The notes under the pieces: model-generated
What the model saw: the letters and a program-made list of their open reading frames with translations, nothing else
Database searches by the model: none
Told to the model about the DNA's origin: nothing
Assembly: GCA_032173965.1 (NCBI GenBank)
Contig: CM063288.1
Location: 12,194,501-12,258,500, forward strand
DNA from: Sitta carolinensis
Lineage: Eukaryota > Chordata > Aves > Passeriformes > Sittidae
Direction: 5' to 3'
DNA: 64,000 bases
Program-made: the position numbers and the translations under genes
In this document: piece after piece, positions 1-13,399 of the stretch
Layout of the letters: each line of letters starts with the position of its first letter
Numbering within the stretch: the stretch's first letter is position 1

Positions 1-3000
1 CAACTGCCTCACTCCCACTGACTTGCAAAGTGTATTTCAGCTATATTTCCTTTGAAAGCTCACCCATGTCCATCTTTGATACACAGCATGCAAAAATTCC
101 ACCAAACCACTAAGAGACAGTGGTGACATGCTTCAGAGAGTTAATTCATACCATTTTTTAACTGGATCTTTGGGAGCTTATCAAATATAACAGCCAAGTC
201 AAACATCTCAGATCACACAATCAGTGTCTTAAATGGCACACTAGAGCTCAAAATAACCAAAATCTTACCTCAGTACGAGGTTACAACATAGTTTCAGTTA
301 CTTCAGTGAAAAAGCTGCAACCACATAATCCTCAGGAAAGTTATCACTATCACGGATTCCACTAACTCCAACAAATGCCAATTCAACCAAGAAGTGTGCT
401 ACAGAGTTGCAGGAGCTCTCCCTACTGACACCCAGTCCGGGGGCTGTCAGATACAGCCCCTTGGTCCCACAAACATGTCACTGCAGACAGGCCACAAGCT
501 GCTACTGCTGTTTCCCCAAAGGATGTATCTCACTAGATCATGCTTCCCTAGTGAACTAGATGTCTGGGATAAATCACAAGTCCAAACATTTAGGCAATAA
601 TAGAAGCAACTGTCTCTGTCCATACAATTACATTCCTTGCTCGCAAACTGAAGTTAATGTCTCATGCTCACATCTCCATTTAGGGAAATGTAAGCTATGG
701 TTGAGACCACATTTGATGAAGGTAGGCAAGAAATCCCCCATTCTGAGCTCTCTCCTAACCATAGAATCACAGCTTCCTAGGAGCACTCAGGGATCATCTT
801 CCTACAGCCTATGAAAGTACTTCCACTGTTTTAAGAACTTCATTGGGGTTCACAGATGTGTACTGAGTCACTAAGCTCCCTCAATCAGGGAACATCACAC
901 AAGTGCCAAGCACTGAACCTTTTCCTCCATCTTTCAAACAATGCACTTACATCACACAGAGCAACAACAGTGACATTTACTACCCAAAATTCAGCTGCTG
1001 TTTTAAGTCACCTTTAAATAGATTTCTTTACTCCAGTTTCCCCAATCAGGTATAGTGAATACCATCCCAAGGTATTCTGCACATGCAAGAAGCTGCCTTT
1101 CTACTGGACTAGGAGCAGATGTTTTTAGCAACAGTCATTTTTTCCAGACTACTGTATTCATATACTTTACATCAAAGCCAAAAGCAGTATTTCTATCTTC
1201 AAATGGGAACTGGATTATTACACCAGTACAGGGGTCTTATGCAATTTCAGTACCCCTATAGTTCAGAAGACTAAAAAGCTGTGGAGAGTTTTACTTACGG
1301 GAGAAGTGCTATCCTTGGTCTCCCTCATAGAGTGCTGCTCCTACCACTATAAAAGCATTTACAGCCAAATGTGTGCTTTCCAGCACAGCCTCCAGAGTGC
1401 TGTAGAATGAAGAGTGGCATGATATAACATTCTTGGTAACTCTGGGTTTGGGTGGCAGACCATTAACTCGGAACCACTTGACTTCAACACAGAGTATTAG
1501 GACACATTTAGTACAGGACACTTCCCTTTATGACCTAGCAAATGACAGGTCACATGAACATACAGAACTAGTGCAGAGTATAAACTGTGCATTTATTCTC
1601 GTGTGCTCCTGGAGACATTTCCTATCTCTGCAGAGCACTTTAGCAGAATAAAAAAGCTACTATTCTGATACACAGCCAGCTCACCTCACAGCTCATGCCT
1701 TTCCTAGGAAATCAGCACAACGGGGCACTTCCATACACTAATACGTGTAGTACAGCGAATGAGCTGGAGACATTGGGGGTCTGTGTGTAGCTGCAGGGGT
1801 TAGAACCTTAGTGGGATCACAGAGATGAGCTGCGATAGCTCTCATGATTACAGTGCTGCTGTATGGATAGCTACAGGCTCTTTAGGACAGACTAGCAAGG
1901 CAGGAGAGTTGTCTTTCCCGTAAGAAAAAGCTGGAGTGCACAAAGCTCTGCCTAGAGATGATAACGAGCCAGTTTATGGGTCAGGAGGAGCACAGTCAGC
2001 AGGAGGCTGGACTAGGCAGTCTCCACAAATGTCTTCCAGCCTCAGCAACTTTAAGTCAAGTCCGTGCTCAGCAATGCAGTTGCTAAAAATCTTATTTGTG
2101 GCAAGGCCCATTTTTCAACTTGCACAAGTAGTACAGCAGAACTAGAAAACTTAAAGCAAATCCATCATGACTAACAATTAGAAACCTTATCTAATACTTA
2201 TTTACAAGAGTATAGCAGGTTCATGTTCTGCTATGGCCCCCATTATACTCTTATACTAGATGATGTTAGAAGACAGTTGTGAATACTTAATGAAAGGAGT
2301 TGGACAAGAACACTGCTTGATCACTGTTTTACAAGCTCAGTGAAGATAAAGATGCACACTATCACCACCAATTGGTCTGCCTAATAATTTTTTTAATTAG
2401 TTTCCTCCCATTAAAACTTCAGAACAGATTCAGCCAATAAAGCCTAATTTGAATTTAGATTGCCTTATAAGACAAACTAACAAGTTAATTTCCAATGTCT
2501 GCAGAATTGTTTAAAAAATGAAATTTATTCCTAAACCATATTTTGAAATATGATAAAGTTTAAAGATAGGAATGTGTGCTTGAAACTGGTGCTGTCTTTT
2601 GAAACACCAGTTCCTTAAATTTCCTGGGTAGTCTATTTTATGACATGATAGATAAAAGCAGAAAGCTGCCATAAAAGTCAGTCAGTGAGACTTCTTGGTA
2701 AGTATACTGATTAGAATTCCTTACCAACGAAATATGAGATCTCACAGTAAGCCAAGAACACTAAATAGTAGAAGAGTACCATCATGGAGAGGAGTTTCTT
2801 ACTGCAGCAACCGTTTAGTGGAAAGGCGGTATCACAGATCACTACATACTTTACAGTTAATTCATTTTAATCAAGGAGCAGATTCCCAATTAGCAAAACC
2901 ACTGGCATGCAACTTGATCTAAAACTACTTCACTTGTTAAATGTCTGGTTTAGACTGGTGCCCAAGACAGCATCCTCTGGAGCAGAATAGCACTAACACT

Positions 3001-6000
3001 AAAAAAACACCTATTTAAAAAAAAAAAAAAAAAAGCCACTTTAGTGTGTGTTCTGCAGGATGAAGTCCAGGGTTCAGGTAGTTCCTACAAATAATCTTTT
3101 AAAGTGCTTTGTCATGTTAAGTATAATCCTGTAAAGCAGTACTCTATAACAATATAACAATCTTGTCTATAAAGTGGTATTCTTTTCTCTGTTAAGCCTG
3201 TAATTCAAACCACCAACTTGGAGGAAAAAAAAAAAGTTATCAATATTAAATCCAAGTGGGAAACATTCTTTAATATGTCCATCTACCACGCCCAAAATAG
3301 CAGGCTAAGTCTAGGTCTCCAGTACTCTTCTGCAAAATAATTTTTCAGTACAGGTAAAAATATATACAGAAAGAGCTAGAAACCAGAGAAATCACAGCAT
3401 CTCCTTAACTCAGCATGTTCTCAGCTTTCCAGTTCTATGCTTTGACTTCAGATTAGTTTTGACACATTCCAAATTTAAGAAGAACATATTAAAAACTCCA
3501 GTTTCACTGCATTATTAGTGGCCTAAAATATTTCACACTAATCACTTCAACTGACAGCAACACTAATTCACAAAGTAACAGCTGACAGGATTAAGACTTT
3601 AACAAATGCTTATAATCCCAGAACTGATTTTTTCAGTCTTTGACTTGTGATCCAGCAAAGATTCCTAGTCAGGACTGCATTTCCATTAAGTCTCATATTC
3701 GTGTAATCAACCATTACTCCTTTGTCAACAACTTCAGCAAGGAGGGCTATGGGCTCAAGGTTCGACAGAAAACAGTTGAAGTTCTTTCTAAGCAAGAACT
3801 TTGTTACCATAAAGAATCAAGTAGTTACTCACACATCAGCCTGAACAACATTCTCACAATACACGACTCCATGACTTTCATTTTGACAGGTCTTGAAAAA
3901 CACATTTGTACATCTCAAGCACAGGAGACAAAACAGATCGTCTAATATAACTATTAGAGCAGTATTTGGAAAAACATGAAGAGATAAAGCATGAGTTATA
4001 CAGACATATTTTACCTAAATGACAAGATGACTTGATATTTCTGGGGCAGGCATGGAGGAAAGTTGGTTAGTTTCGTTTAACCAGCTAAAAGAGCTACCAA
4101 CAAAATGCTCTTTAGCAGCTATTAACAAGGACTTTTTTAAATACATGTTCTTTAGTCTCTTATCAAGAAGCATCAATTGTATCATACAACAAAAGCCACA
4201 AAATTGACTATTACCACTAGGAGAGCGAAACAGCCAAGACTATTTGCTAATCTTGCTGCTCCAAGCAATAGCAGGCAAGAAGCAATGGAACCTTATCACC
4301 ACCGCTTGACAGTGTTGCAGAACAGTTAGCAGAGACATGGGGCCCAAAGGTGGATGAAAGAGAGAAAAGCCTAAAAACTGCAGGTTTTTATCAGCAGGAT
4401 AGTATCTCCAACTCCAGACAGAATGAGTTGGAGAAGATAAGTTGCTATATAACCTGGCTGATAATCAGGATCAGCACCTCTCCTAAGTCATGAAAAGTTA
4501 CTTGTACTCAGGCACACAGGGAATGAAAAGCAGCAAGCATTCATCTACTTCTGTGGCCTCCCCAGCCACTGCCTTTCCCTCAAAACCCCAGACACCACTA
4601 CTGCCATCCCAAGTCACCTACTGACCTCAGGCACTGTTTGTCTTGATACCACTGCACTTGCACTCCCATGGGTGCTCAGTGCCTGCACAGCTGTCATGAG
4701 AAACAGGCTCCTCCAGTACCCCTGCTAAGAGAGGCTATTAATTCACAGGAATTCGTTGTGTAATAGCAATTCATTTAATCAGTCACACGGAGCTTGAATC
4801 TAGTAAGAAATTATTGAGTTAACATGCAATTATTCACTGCATGGGAAGTGAACAGGTTTACAGGACACAAACAATGAACCAGATTCCCAAATCATGATGC
4901 TAGAGCTTGTTCTGCTGTTTCATGCGGCCACTTCTGCTCTGTTCACAGGACAATTTTGTTCCATGTGAAGCTTGGATCCCAACACTTCCTAGAGAAGCAA
5001 GTAATTTTATCCAGCATTTGGTCAAATAACAGTAGGTGCAAAATCAATTAAGCAGCTGAAAAAACTTAAAATCCAAATGAGGCATTAGATCACTGAAACT
5101 ATAAACCATCCAGGATTTCAGTGCACACATCCAAGTTGCCCAGGCAGTGTCCCATCATTACTGACTTGATTTGATTAAAATGCCTCCACTGCTCTTCTAC
5201 CCAGATTTTCAGTACCACTGCACTGACAATTAGAGACAAGTTTGAGAGTTTTAAAGGATGGATAAAAAAGGATATTGTCTGGTCAAATTAAGCTTTCAGT
5301 TAAGAGCTTTTGTAAAGCATTCCACCTAAATCTTTAGACTAGAAACTCCTCTGCAGTATATACATAACACTAGCAAAAATAGGTCAGCTTCACTTTCTTC
5401 CAGGCATGCAAAACTGAATCAAGTTGGCTTACTCCAAAAGAAATGAAAATAAACAATTTACTACTAGAAGTCTAACATAAGAAATTTGTTTACAGGACTA
5501 GTCTGAAGGCTATTCTATTCATAAATTAAATATTTAATAGAGGAAATAAATGCAAAATATTTCACCATGGTAAATTGGTATCATCTGATCATAAGCAAAA
5601 ATACAAGTAGTTAAAATTATTCTAGCAAGTCTGTTATACGTGAATAAGTGCAAAGATGCTATTGTCAAGTAAGATTGAGCTATTGCTATTAAATTCTCAG
5701 TAATAAAATTATTTTCAGCCTTCAAGCAAATCACTTCCAAGAAGTCTGGTTCCCAGTTGTTAGTTCCTACTCTCACTTTGACAACTTTAACGGGGGGAGG
5801 GGGGGAAGGGAAGTGTTTAAGACATTAAAATAAAAAGACAGCTTTTCTTGAAAATCATGTACCTCTGAGGATGAGGACAGGCAACCCCCTGTCCCTCACA
5901 AGTGGGACAGGATCATGGAACCAGATTAGTAACGTTAGAACAGTTAAATAAATTTTTAATAAAGAAAAAATCCAAAACTACTCAGACTGCACACTTTAGC

Positions 6001-6429
6001 TCTGAAAATGGCAAGGCTGCTCCTTGTGCAGGTGCAGCTCCCTTCCACCATGAACATACACAGGCACAGTCAAGGCTAAGTCTCCTGTTCTCAGAACAGG
6101 ATTGATTCAATGGGGCTCCAGCAGAATAACCGACTTAGGCCTCCACCAGCTATTCAGGAAACGTGACTGGGCTGCTTTGTCTCACCTCACTCCCTGCCCT
6201 TGTCCAGGTAAGGTCACGATCCGGCACCACCCTTCTCTTTCTACAAGATCTACACCGGTAGATGTAGAGAGGCTGCAGGGAGGAGACGGGCACAGAGACA
6301 ACCCACCCAGATAAAACAAGATCCCCCAGGAACTTCTGGCTCAGCTGAGACCGACAGCATTCCAAACCCTCTGTTTATCTCCTACAGACGAAACGTAATC
6401 ACTTATCCGAGGGCACCGAGGGAAGGCAG
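1..6429. other. Putative first intron of a minus-strand gene; no exon recognised
   Basis: This AT-rich stretch holds only short open frames, none resembling a known domain. It lies on the downstream side of a CpG-island promoter that carries a good minus-strand splice donor, so the simplest reading is a long first intron running off the left edge. Other contents are an A-run near 3017-3034 and a purine/G tract near 5791-5813 with runs of six, eight and three G. The intron reading is inference from the neighbouring island. Confidence 0.35.
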
Positions 6430-7340
6430 GGCAGCCTGCACTAACGCTCAAGGCCAGCTCCTCCTGGCCCTCTCCCTCCCCCACGTCCCACTTGTAGACA
6501 GGAGGCACAGCGGTCCCCGGCTCCACCTCAGCCCGGCGCCACCGGGAGCCGCAGGAGCGACCGAATCCACGAGCGGGGCCTCTCGCTTCCCACTGCGGCT
6601 CCCGCGCAGGCCCGGCGGCTACCGGCTGTCCCCGCTCTCCCCTCGCCCACCCCCGGTGCTTTCCCACTGCCGAGGAGTCCCCGGGTAGAAGCCGTGCGGC
6701 TCTCCGCGCCCCACACCACCCAGGAGAGAAGGGCTGTCCCGCACCACCGGTGACACCTTCCTTCCCTCCCTCTCCGCAGAGCGCGGAGACCGGGTGCTCA
6801 GCCACATCCCCGGGCTGCGGCCAGGACCCGGCGACTCCCGCCTACCTTCACCGAGGGCGCGGGGTCGGGACGGCTAAGGCCCCCACAAGTCCAGGACTGA
6901 GGTGGGGGGATCCCGAGGTCGCTGCTCGCTCTCACCTGGGGGCTAAGGCCCGGCTCCGCACGGCGGCTCCAGCCCGGCTCCCGTCACGGCTGTGCCGCCC
7001 GGCCCCGCTGCTCCCGCTGCCGCCGCGCCCCGGCTCTCATTGAGGGGCAGCGCCGCCGCCCGCGCGCCCCCGCCGCGCACTTCCGCCCTCGCCGCTCCGC
7101 CGGGCCCGGCTCCCCGCGAGCGCGCGCCCGCCGGTCACGTGGCGCTCACAAACCAATCAGGTTTGGGGCGGGGCGGGGCCGGCGGGAGGGCCGTGAGGGG
7201 CGGGCCCCGCCGTGAATGGGGCAGCGCCCCCGCGGGAGGGGCAGCCGCGCACGGCCGCGCGGGCCCTCCGTGTGTGCCCCCCGAGCGTGCCCCCCGAGCT
7301 CTGCGCAGAGCCACACCGGGCGGCTAAGCCTGGAAGCCCC
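6430..7340. promoter_or_regulatory. CpG-island promoter, probably driving a minus-strand gene
   Basis: G+C and CpG density rise abruptly here against an AT-rich background and are highest at 6900-7290. The core has a CACGTG E-box (7136-7141), a CCAAT box (7153-7157) and overlapping GC boxes (7165-7180), a combination typical of TATA-less vertebrate housekeeping promoters. A strong splice donor reading leftward (CCCAG|GTGAG, cut between 6936 and 6935) suggests a first, probably untranslated, exon on the minus strand. The minus-strand ATG near 7038 meets a stop after 18 codons. A bidirectional promoter is possible, but no plus-strand exon is evident downstream. Confidence 0.7.
6936..7060 (-). 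other. Candidate 5' noncoding first exon of a minus-strand gene
   Basis: Reading the minus strand leftward from the E-box/CCAAT/GC-box cluster, the first strong donor is at 6936/6935 (CCCAG|GTGAG). A weaker alternative lies near 6845 (GAAG|GTAGGC). The segment between promoter and donor is GC-rich and has no long open frame, so it would be 5' UTR. The transcription start near 7060 is an estimate from element spacing. The gene's identity cannot be read from this window because its coding exons lie outside it. Confidence 0.35.
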
Positions 7341-7365
7341 GCAGGCTCGGTCTGATCCAAAAGAA

Positions 7366-7895
7366 TCACAGAATCACTTAGGTCGGAAAAGACCTCTGGG
7401 GTTATCGAGTATAATCTATGACTTAACACCACTATGTCAATTAGACCGTGGCACTGAGTACCACCTTCAGTCTTTCCTTAAATACTTCCAGAGACGGTGA
7501 GTTCACCACTTCCCTGGGCTGCCCATCCCAATGTTTAATCACCCTTTCGGTAAAAAACTTCCTCCTGATGTTCCACCCAAACTTCACCGGGCGCACTTGA
7601 GGCCGTGTCCTCCTCATCCTGTCCCTGGTTGCCTGGGAGCAGAGCCCGACCTCCACCCGGCTACAGCCTCCTGTCAGGGAGTTGTAGAGAGCAACGAGGT
7701 TCCCCCGAGCCTTCTTTTCTCCAGGCTAAACACCCTCAGGTCCCTCCTCACAGTACTCGAGCTCCAGACCCTTCAGCAGCTTCGTTGCTCTTCTCTGGAT
7801 TCACTCCAGCCCCTCAGTGTCCTCCCTGAACTGACGGACAGAACGGGACACAGGACTTGAGGTGTGGCCTCGCCAGTGCTGAGTGCAGGGCAAGA
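7366..7895 (-). mobile_element. CR1 LINE, 5'-truncated 3' end
   Basis: On the plus strand this begins with the inverted CR1 3' microsatellite (AATCACAGAATCAC). It continues through the conserved reverse-complement CR1 3' region: 'ggtcggaaaagacctc', 'cttccagagacggtgag', 'tgggctgcccatcccaatg', 'cttctccaggctaaacacc', and 'ggtgtggcctcgccagtgc' at the far end. The element is therefore minus-oriented and truncated at its 5' end, as most avian CR1 copies are. No reverse-transcriptase sequence is included; short open frames inside it are not genes. It lies within about 30 bp of the CpG island edge. Confidence 0.93.
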
Positions 7896-7899
7896 GAAG

Positions 7900-10800
7900 A
7901 AGTTAGGAAGGGCTCTGTCTTAAATACATCACACATTTTAGTGTAGTGCGAATTCTACCAATGGATACAGAAATTAAGTCTGAAGTCAGAATGTACAGGA
8001 AAGGTCCCTGATTTGACTCATAAGGATTGGGAGTGCTGAGTGCTTTATTAAATCGCTGAGCTGCAATACTGTCATGTGTGCAGCACAGAGCAGTTTTCAC
8101 TGCTCAGGAAAAGAAAATAATGGCTGTTGCTGTATTTACTGTGATTATTTCTTCAAGTCTTTATTAGTTCCCAAATCCAAATTCTCTCTGACCATCTCTA
8201 ATGTTACTAATCACAAGGTCAGGCACAGCTATCTTGCCAGTTACAAAAGAAAACATACCTTTTCTCTTTGCTTTAATTTGCTTAATTTTTCTAAGTTTCA
8301 ACGTTAACCTATTTGAATTCCACTCACTAAATTTAAGAGTGAATATGTTGGGTAAAATTATTCCTTCTGGAAAAACATACTTTGCATTATAACACCCACT
8401 TTGTAAATTGATGGAAATTATGATCACCACTGATCTCTGGGGCTTCAGCTCCTCTGGGACAGAAGTAATATGTTAAGTAACTGTGTTAACTCCTGCTTTC
8501 ACACTGGGCTTCTATGTGGCTTCCTGCAGAAGAGAAAGGGAAAGAATTAATTACATTCTAGCTCTATCCACTGATGGCTGGGTGAAATTGCATTTTCAAG
8601 TTGGAGAGCATAAAAAAGGCCTGTCACTTAGAATAAATGCAAAAAAATTTTCATCCTTGAAAAAGTGATAGGTGAAACAATGGCCTATTGCCAAAACTAA
8701 GTAACATGGAGGAGGAATTTGAAAGATATTTACTAAAATCTGTAATTTCAGGGTAAGGAAAAAATGCCAGGAATTGGAAAAAATCAGTTGAAGAGGCAGA
8801 AAAAAAAGTAGTTGTATGGCCCTGAGAAACAGCTGAATACTTCAGGATTGCATAAAAAGGACATATCTTCTGAATTTTTCCTCTTTTCAAGGAAACAACG
8901 TTTTCTATGACATTTGTAAGCAAACAGGATTTACATCATCCTTACAACATCATTTTCTCTTCCTAACTCAAACTGCAAACCACCAGATTTTAGTTAACTC
9001 CTTATGAGGAAAAGTAAAATTATGAAATTAAGGCATTATGAAAGGTCCTGATTACAGCAATTCTTTCCCTCTGCCTTATAGATTGTATCAGAACTGCATC
9101 AATATTCATCCTGCACTAGAAGCTGGCAGACTGAGAGCTATTTGCTATTTGATGCCATCCAAGCAGAGAAAGAATAAGCAGAGAAAAAAGTATTGCCAAA
9201 TGTGAAGGAATCCTGTTTTAAGCTAAGACTTAAATTAGTCAATTTGTGGTATTTCTAGGATTAAACAGGTTTTGTACATTTGTATGTGGTCCTAAAAACA
9301 AATGAGCAAACACAAGAAGACCCAAGCAAAAATTAATTAGCACCGTTTACTATTTATCCTGTAACTGCGTGTCCGTGGCCATCTTTCATGCTACAGGGGC
9401 ATTGTGGTGAATTCATTACTCTGATGTGAGGATTCACAAAAGAGAAACATTTTCAGCAAATTGTATCTATGATTAAAACCTGCCAAGAACCTGGGAAGCT
9501 GAGTCTTTCCAAACTGAATGCAATACAACGCTCCTGCACATACCTCAGTGCTGACACTTACCCTTTCCCCTTGCATAAAAGAGGGTCAAGAAATGAACCA
9601 CATCTGCCCTGCTTCTGAAAATTTTTTAGGGGCAACCTACTTCTTTGTAGTAATCCACTCATGACAAAGAACGTTTGTGTGATGCCACATTTTGAATTAT
9701 TATGCATGTTGCCTGGTATAATCTCCATGGTTACAGATATATTTTTTGCTTCAGTACTTTAGGAAGAAAAATTCTATAGAACAATTTAGGGGAGAAAATT
9801 CCTTTTATTGTCATTCATATTACATTTATTTTATTCTATATGCTTTCACTTTCTAAACAAGGAAAATCTCAGTATGGCGACGAAAAAAATTGTCTCTGGT
9901 TGTTGCTTTATCCTGCAGATATAAATTCCTGGAGATAGGGACAGTATTTTTTTATGCATATATTTAGTTTCTAATCCACTAAGAATGTAGCAGGGCATTG
10001 TGTGTCACTGCCAGAGTCATAAACAACAGTAAGTGTGGTGGAATGACTAAACAGTAAATATTTTTCCTTTGCAAAGATTAGGACTCATGCTTCCCTTCTG
10101 AGCAGTTCTAAACAGAAATTAGCTGAAGTTAGTTCCAGAAACTGGTGATGGGAAAAATGTAAATCCCAGATATTTAGCTCTTTTCCTACACCTGTTTATT
10201 CTTTGATAGTATTCATAGGGGAAACAGAGGAATGCTTGGGGAACAGAAACACCAACCCCCTCACTGTATTATCTAGAATGCTGTGATGTCCTGTTTGTTC
10301 CCAAAATACATGTTTTTTTGTGTGCAGAGTTGATCTGCCAGAGTTAGTCTAGGCTCAGATAACTTGTAAGAAGAGGTACATGTACATAGTGTGCCGTCAA
10401 ACAGAGTTTGTTCTAAATTAAAAATAGTGCAGTCAAAGATGATTTTCCATTTGGGCATGGATAGCCTAACAAGAAGTACATTTTACTTAAGAGAATGCCG
10501 CTGACCTCACTATGATTTACGAACTTCAGCATTCAAAAATCATAAAGCAATAAACTAAAATGTATCTGAAACAAGCAATAGTAAATGAAATGTGACTCTC
10601 GTTTTGGTCTTGTAGGAGATTATGGTGTTTTGACTGTACCATTCACTTTATTTTTGTTACAAACAGCCGGAAGTCACCACACTAAAATAGAGTTCACTGT
10701 CAAATAACCTTTCCATTTCAGATACAGCTGGGATTTGTCAGGATCATATCACAAGGTCATTTTTAAGGAGATTCTTACTGACATTTTGTGAGGTAAGGGA

Positions 10801-12200
10801 TTTCACATTCCAGTTTTACAAGTGTTACACTTCTGATCTGTCATGATTATCAACACCATGACAGATTTAGGGCCTGATCTTGGAACTTTTACAGAAGGAG
10901 CTAAGTTTATTGTAAATAACTTGATAGCCAAGAATCAAAAGAAAATAAAGAGTCTACAAAGAGTTAGAAGAGGTCAATCCTTGGCCCAAAGCCAAGATCA
11001 GTTACACATATATAATTTTTGGCATACAATTTTTTTAAATGCAGTTAGGATTGTAGTATTATCATAGCAGTTTGTTTTAAGTACTGGACTACTTTATCAT
11101 AAGAAACAAACCCAATCACATTTACTGTAACTGTCACTTCCTACAGATTAAGCATATTAAATAGTTGCATACTGGACATAGCCGTGAGATACTTTTTTTC
11201 TCTTTTTGCACCTGTATGATAGATATTCAAAAATTATTACTTTTTCACTCTTTATAGTTCTTTTTGTCTTTCAAATAACAACTGATTTTCCAGGGTTTTT
11301 TTGTAGGTCCTGTTTCCTAACCATCAGTCACTCTCCTTCCCCTTTGGACTCCCTCCAGCTGACCCATGTTTCCTGAAGTATACTGCTGAAGCAGATACAT
11401 TAATTAAAGCTTTAGCTATTAAATGTAGAGTAGAAAATGTGTCTTAGTGCTTTATGGATGACACTGAATCCAGTTTGGTAAAAACATTAATTATTACAAT
11501 AACAGATAAGGCAGGAGGTGTTTTTCAGAATAATAAGCAGCTAACATGGTTGAGTATTTACCTCCCTGAGTTGAACAGTGCTACCTTGTTGAACAGCTGC
11601 TGCTGAAGATGAGAGCTTACTGGAAAAAAAATCATGCTAACAGATCTTGTCCCCCTTATTTTTAAATCAAATTTTTCAGATTAAGTTATTGACAAATATA
11701 TTACATTAATAATGAAAATTACTGGATTTTATAGCAGCCAGCATTCTAGCAATGTGGGAGAAATACTTCAGAAAGAAAAATATTTTTCAATTAAATTATA
11801 TTATTTTTAAGTACTTACTTTTGACTACAATCACTAATTAATTTGATGTAACTTAGAATGAGGTTAAAATGTCCTTCTGAAAATTAAACCAGATAATTTT
11901 TTATGTAAACATATTCTGACCATGAAATCCCGAAATTTTTAGTCTACTATCTTCATTATTCTAAGTGCAGTTTTCCCTTTTCCATGTTTAATCACATCTT
12001 TTGCAAATGTTTGGAAGCTTTGATGCCCCTTTACTGTTTAAGTGGCAATAGAATTTTATTTTTTTTTCTAAAGCACCTCACAACTTAGCAGAGAGATCTT
12101 GGCAACCGAATTTTGTAACACAATTTTTGTTATGACAGTATTTTACCTATTCAAGAATGGCACTTCTTCTAGAATAAACTCTGACACGACTTGGCTAAAA
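7900..12200. other. Intergenic, nothing recognised
   Basis: This AT-rich sequence has only short, non-homologous open frames on both strands. I see no splice-site-bounded exon, RNA gene or clear repeat. Confidence 0.5.
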
Positions 12201-12203
12201 AAT

Positions 12204-12584
12204 ATCAGACTTTTCTTGCACCTACAAGATAACTTTCCACTATTGTGCTGGGAAATGTCTAATTAAAGAAGATCTAAATGGGAACTTAAATGGAGAATCT
12301 CTTCTGGAAGTTCTGTATGAAGTGGTTTGGATGGTGAAACAAGTGGTTACAAATTTTGTCTACAAAAATTCCTCTTCAGCTGCACTTTGCTACAGATACC
12401 ACTCCCTAAATTTACACCATATAACACTTCAGTGTTCGTTAGTTCAGATTTTGTTAGCTCTGTATTTAAACACAAAGGTGAAAGCCTTAAAAAAGTGGGT
12501 AAACCAGATAGTAAACCTGTAGGAACTTTTTCCACTAGTGAACTTTATGAGGAAGTTTGTGTGCCTATGAATACATTAATGTAA
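12204..12584 (+). pseudogene. Possible degraded coding segment, family not recognised
   Basis: From about 12204 one frame reads with protein-like composition (…IKEDLNGNLNGESLLEVLYE…). Near 12319-12326 the open reading moves to another frame and continues for about 85 codons to the TAA at 12582 (…GYKFCLQKFLFSCTLL…, …STSELYEEVCVPMNTLM). A single-base indel would join the two parts. No intron signals and no recognised domain are seen. It may be a processed pseudogene remnant or simply a stop-poor stretch; I could not identify a parent gene. Confidence 0.2.
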
Positions 12585-13327
12585 GTACCATATAGTTAAG
12601 GCATTACATTGTCCACAATTAGAGAGCTTGTTAAGCACATAATACAGTCCTATGATAATATTGCTGCATTTGAGAAATTTTCACTACTGAGTGTTCATGT
12701 ATTAGTTTATACAGCATTCTTTTTTAGAAAAGACACTTTACTTGTGGTTGATAAGTCTACAGTCTACAAAGTCTACTAATACAATCTACGAAAGCCCTTC
12801 CTTTTTTTCAATGTTAAATTAATAAGAGTACAATATGCTTTACATTAGAGGATTAAGGAAAGCAATTTCAAAATAAGGATGCATTGTATCCTGTAAAATT
12901 TGGGCATTTATTTTTTATCTTTTCAGTGGACAGTAACACACACTTAGGATCTGTCAGAAGAGTCAGAGATTAACTTTTTAGAAAACACTCTTTGCTAGAA
13001 ACTAATTATGTCACTAGTAGCAAACTGTGATTCAATATATTAATAGGTTTAATCAATATTCAATCTGCTAACTCATTAATAAATAAATTGTAAATAATTA
13101 AAAACCCCACTACATTCTATTGTCTGATGCAACTTACAGTAAATATCCCATTCCTTTGTAAAAGCTTGGGAGGAGCTATGCTGGGTTGTGGGGGTCCTCA
13201 GTCTACAAAAGTAATGTACCTTGGCCAAAATATAACTACAGGACTCTCAGTTCACAACCACAGCATAAGCTTCTCTTCAACCCTCAAGTTTTGTTATTTT
13301 GTTATGAAGTATTTCTGGAATACTAGT

Positions 13328-13397
13328 AAAAAAAAAAAAAACAACACACAAAAAAAAAACAAAACAAAAAACAAAACAAAACAAAACAAAAACCCAA
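13328..13397. repeat. A-rich (CAAAA)n low-complexity tract
   Basis: A run of about 14 A is followed by repeated CAAAA/ACAAA units up to the sequence 'cccaag'. The long frames over it on both strands are low-complexity Lys/Asn/Thr or Phe/Leu/Val strings and are not genes. Confidence 0.9.
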
Positions 13398-13399
13398 GA

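Noticed and set aside
761..815. Possible CR1 terminus ('catagaatcacag…gggatcatc')
   Set aside because: Only about 13 bases match the CR1 terminal repeat and the following sequence does not continue as CR1.
5791..5813. G-quadruplex candidate
   Set aside because: Only three separate G-runs; a fourth needs the eight-G run to be split. Noted as a purine tract only.
6341..7500. Frames of 90-154 codons in the 7-kb CpG island and adjoining CR1
   Set aside because: Same GC-rich artefact; the 7216-7500 frame runs into the CR1 3' end.
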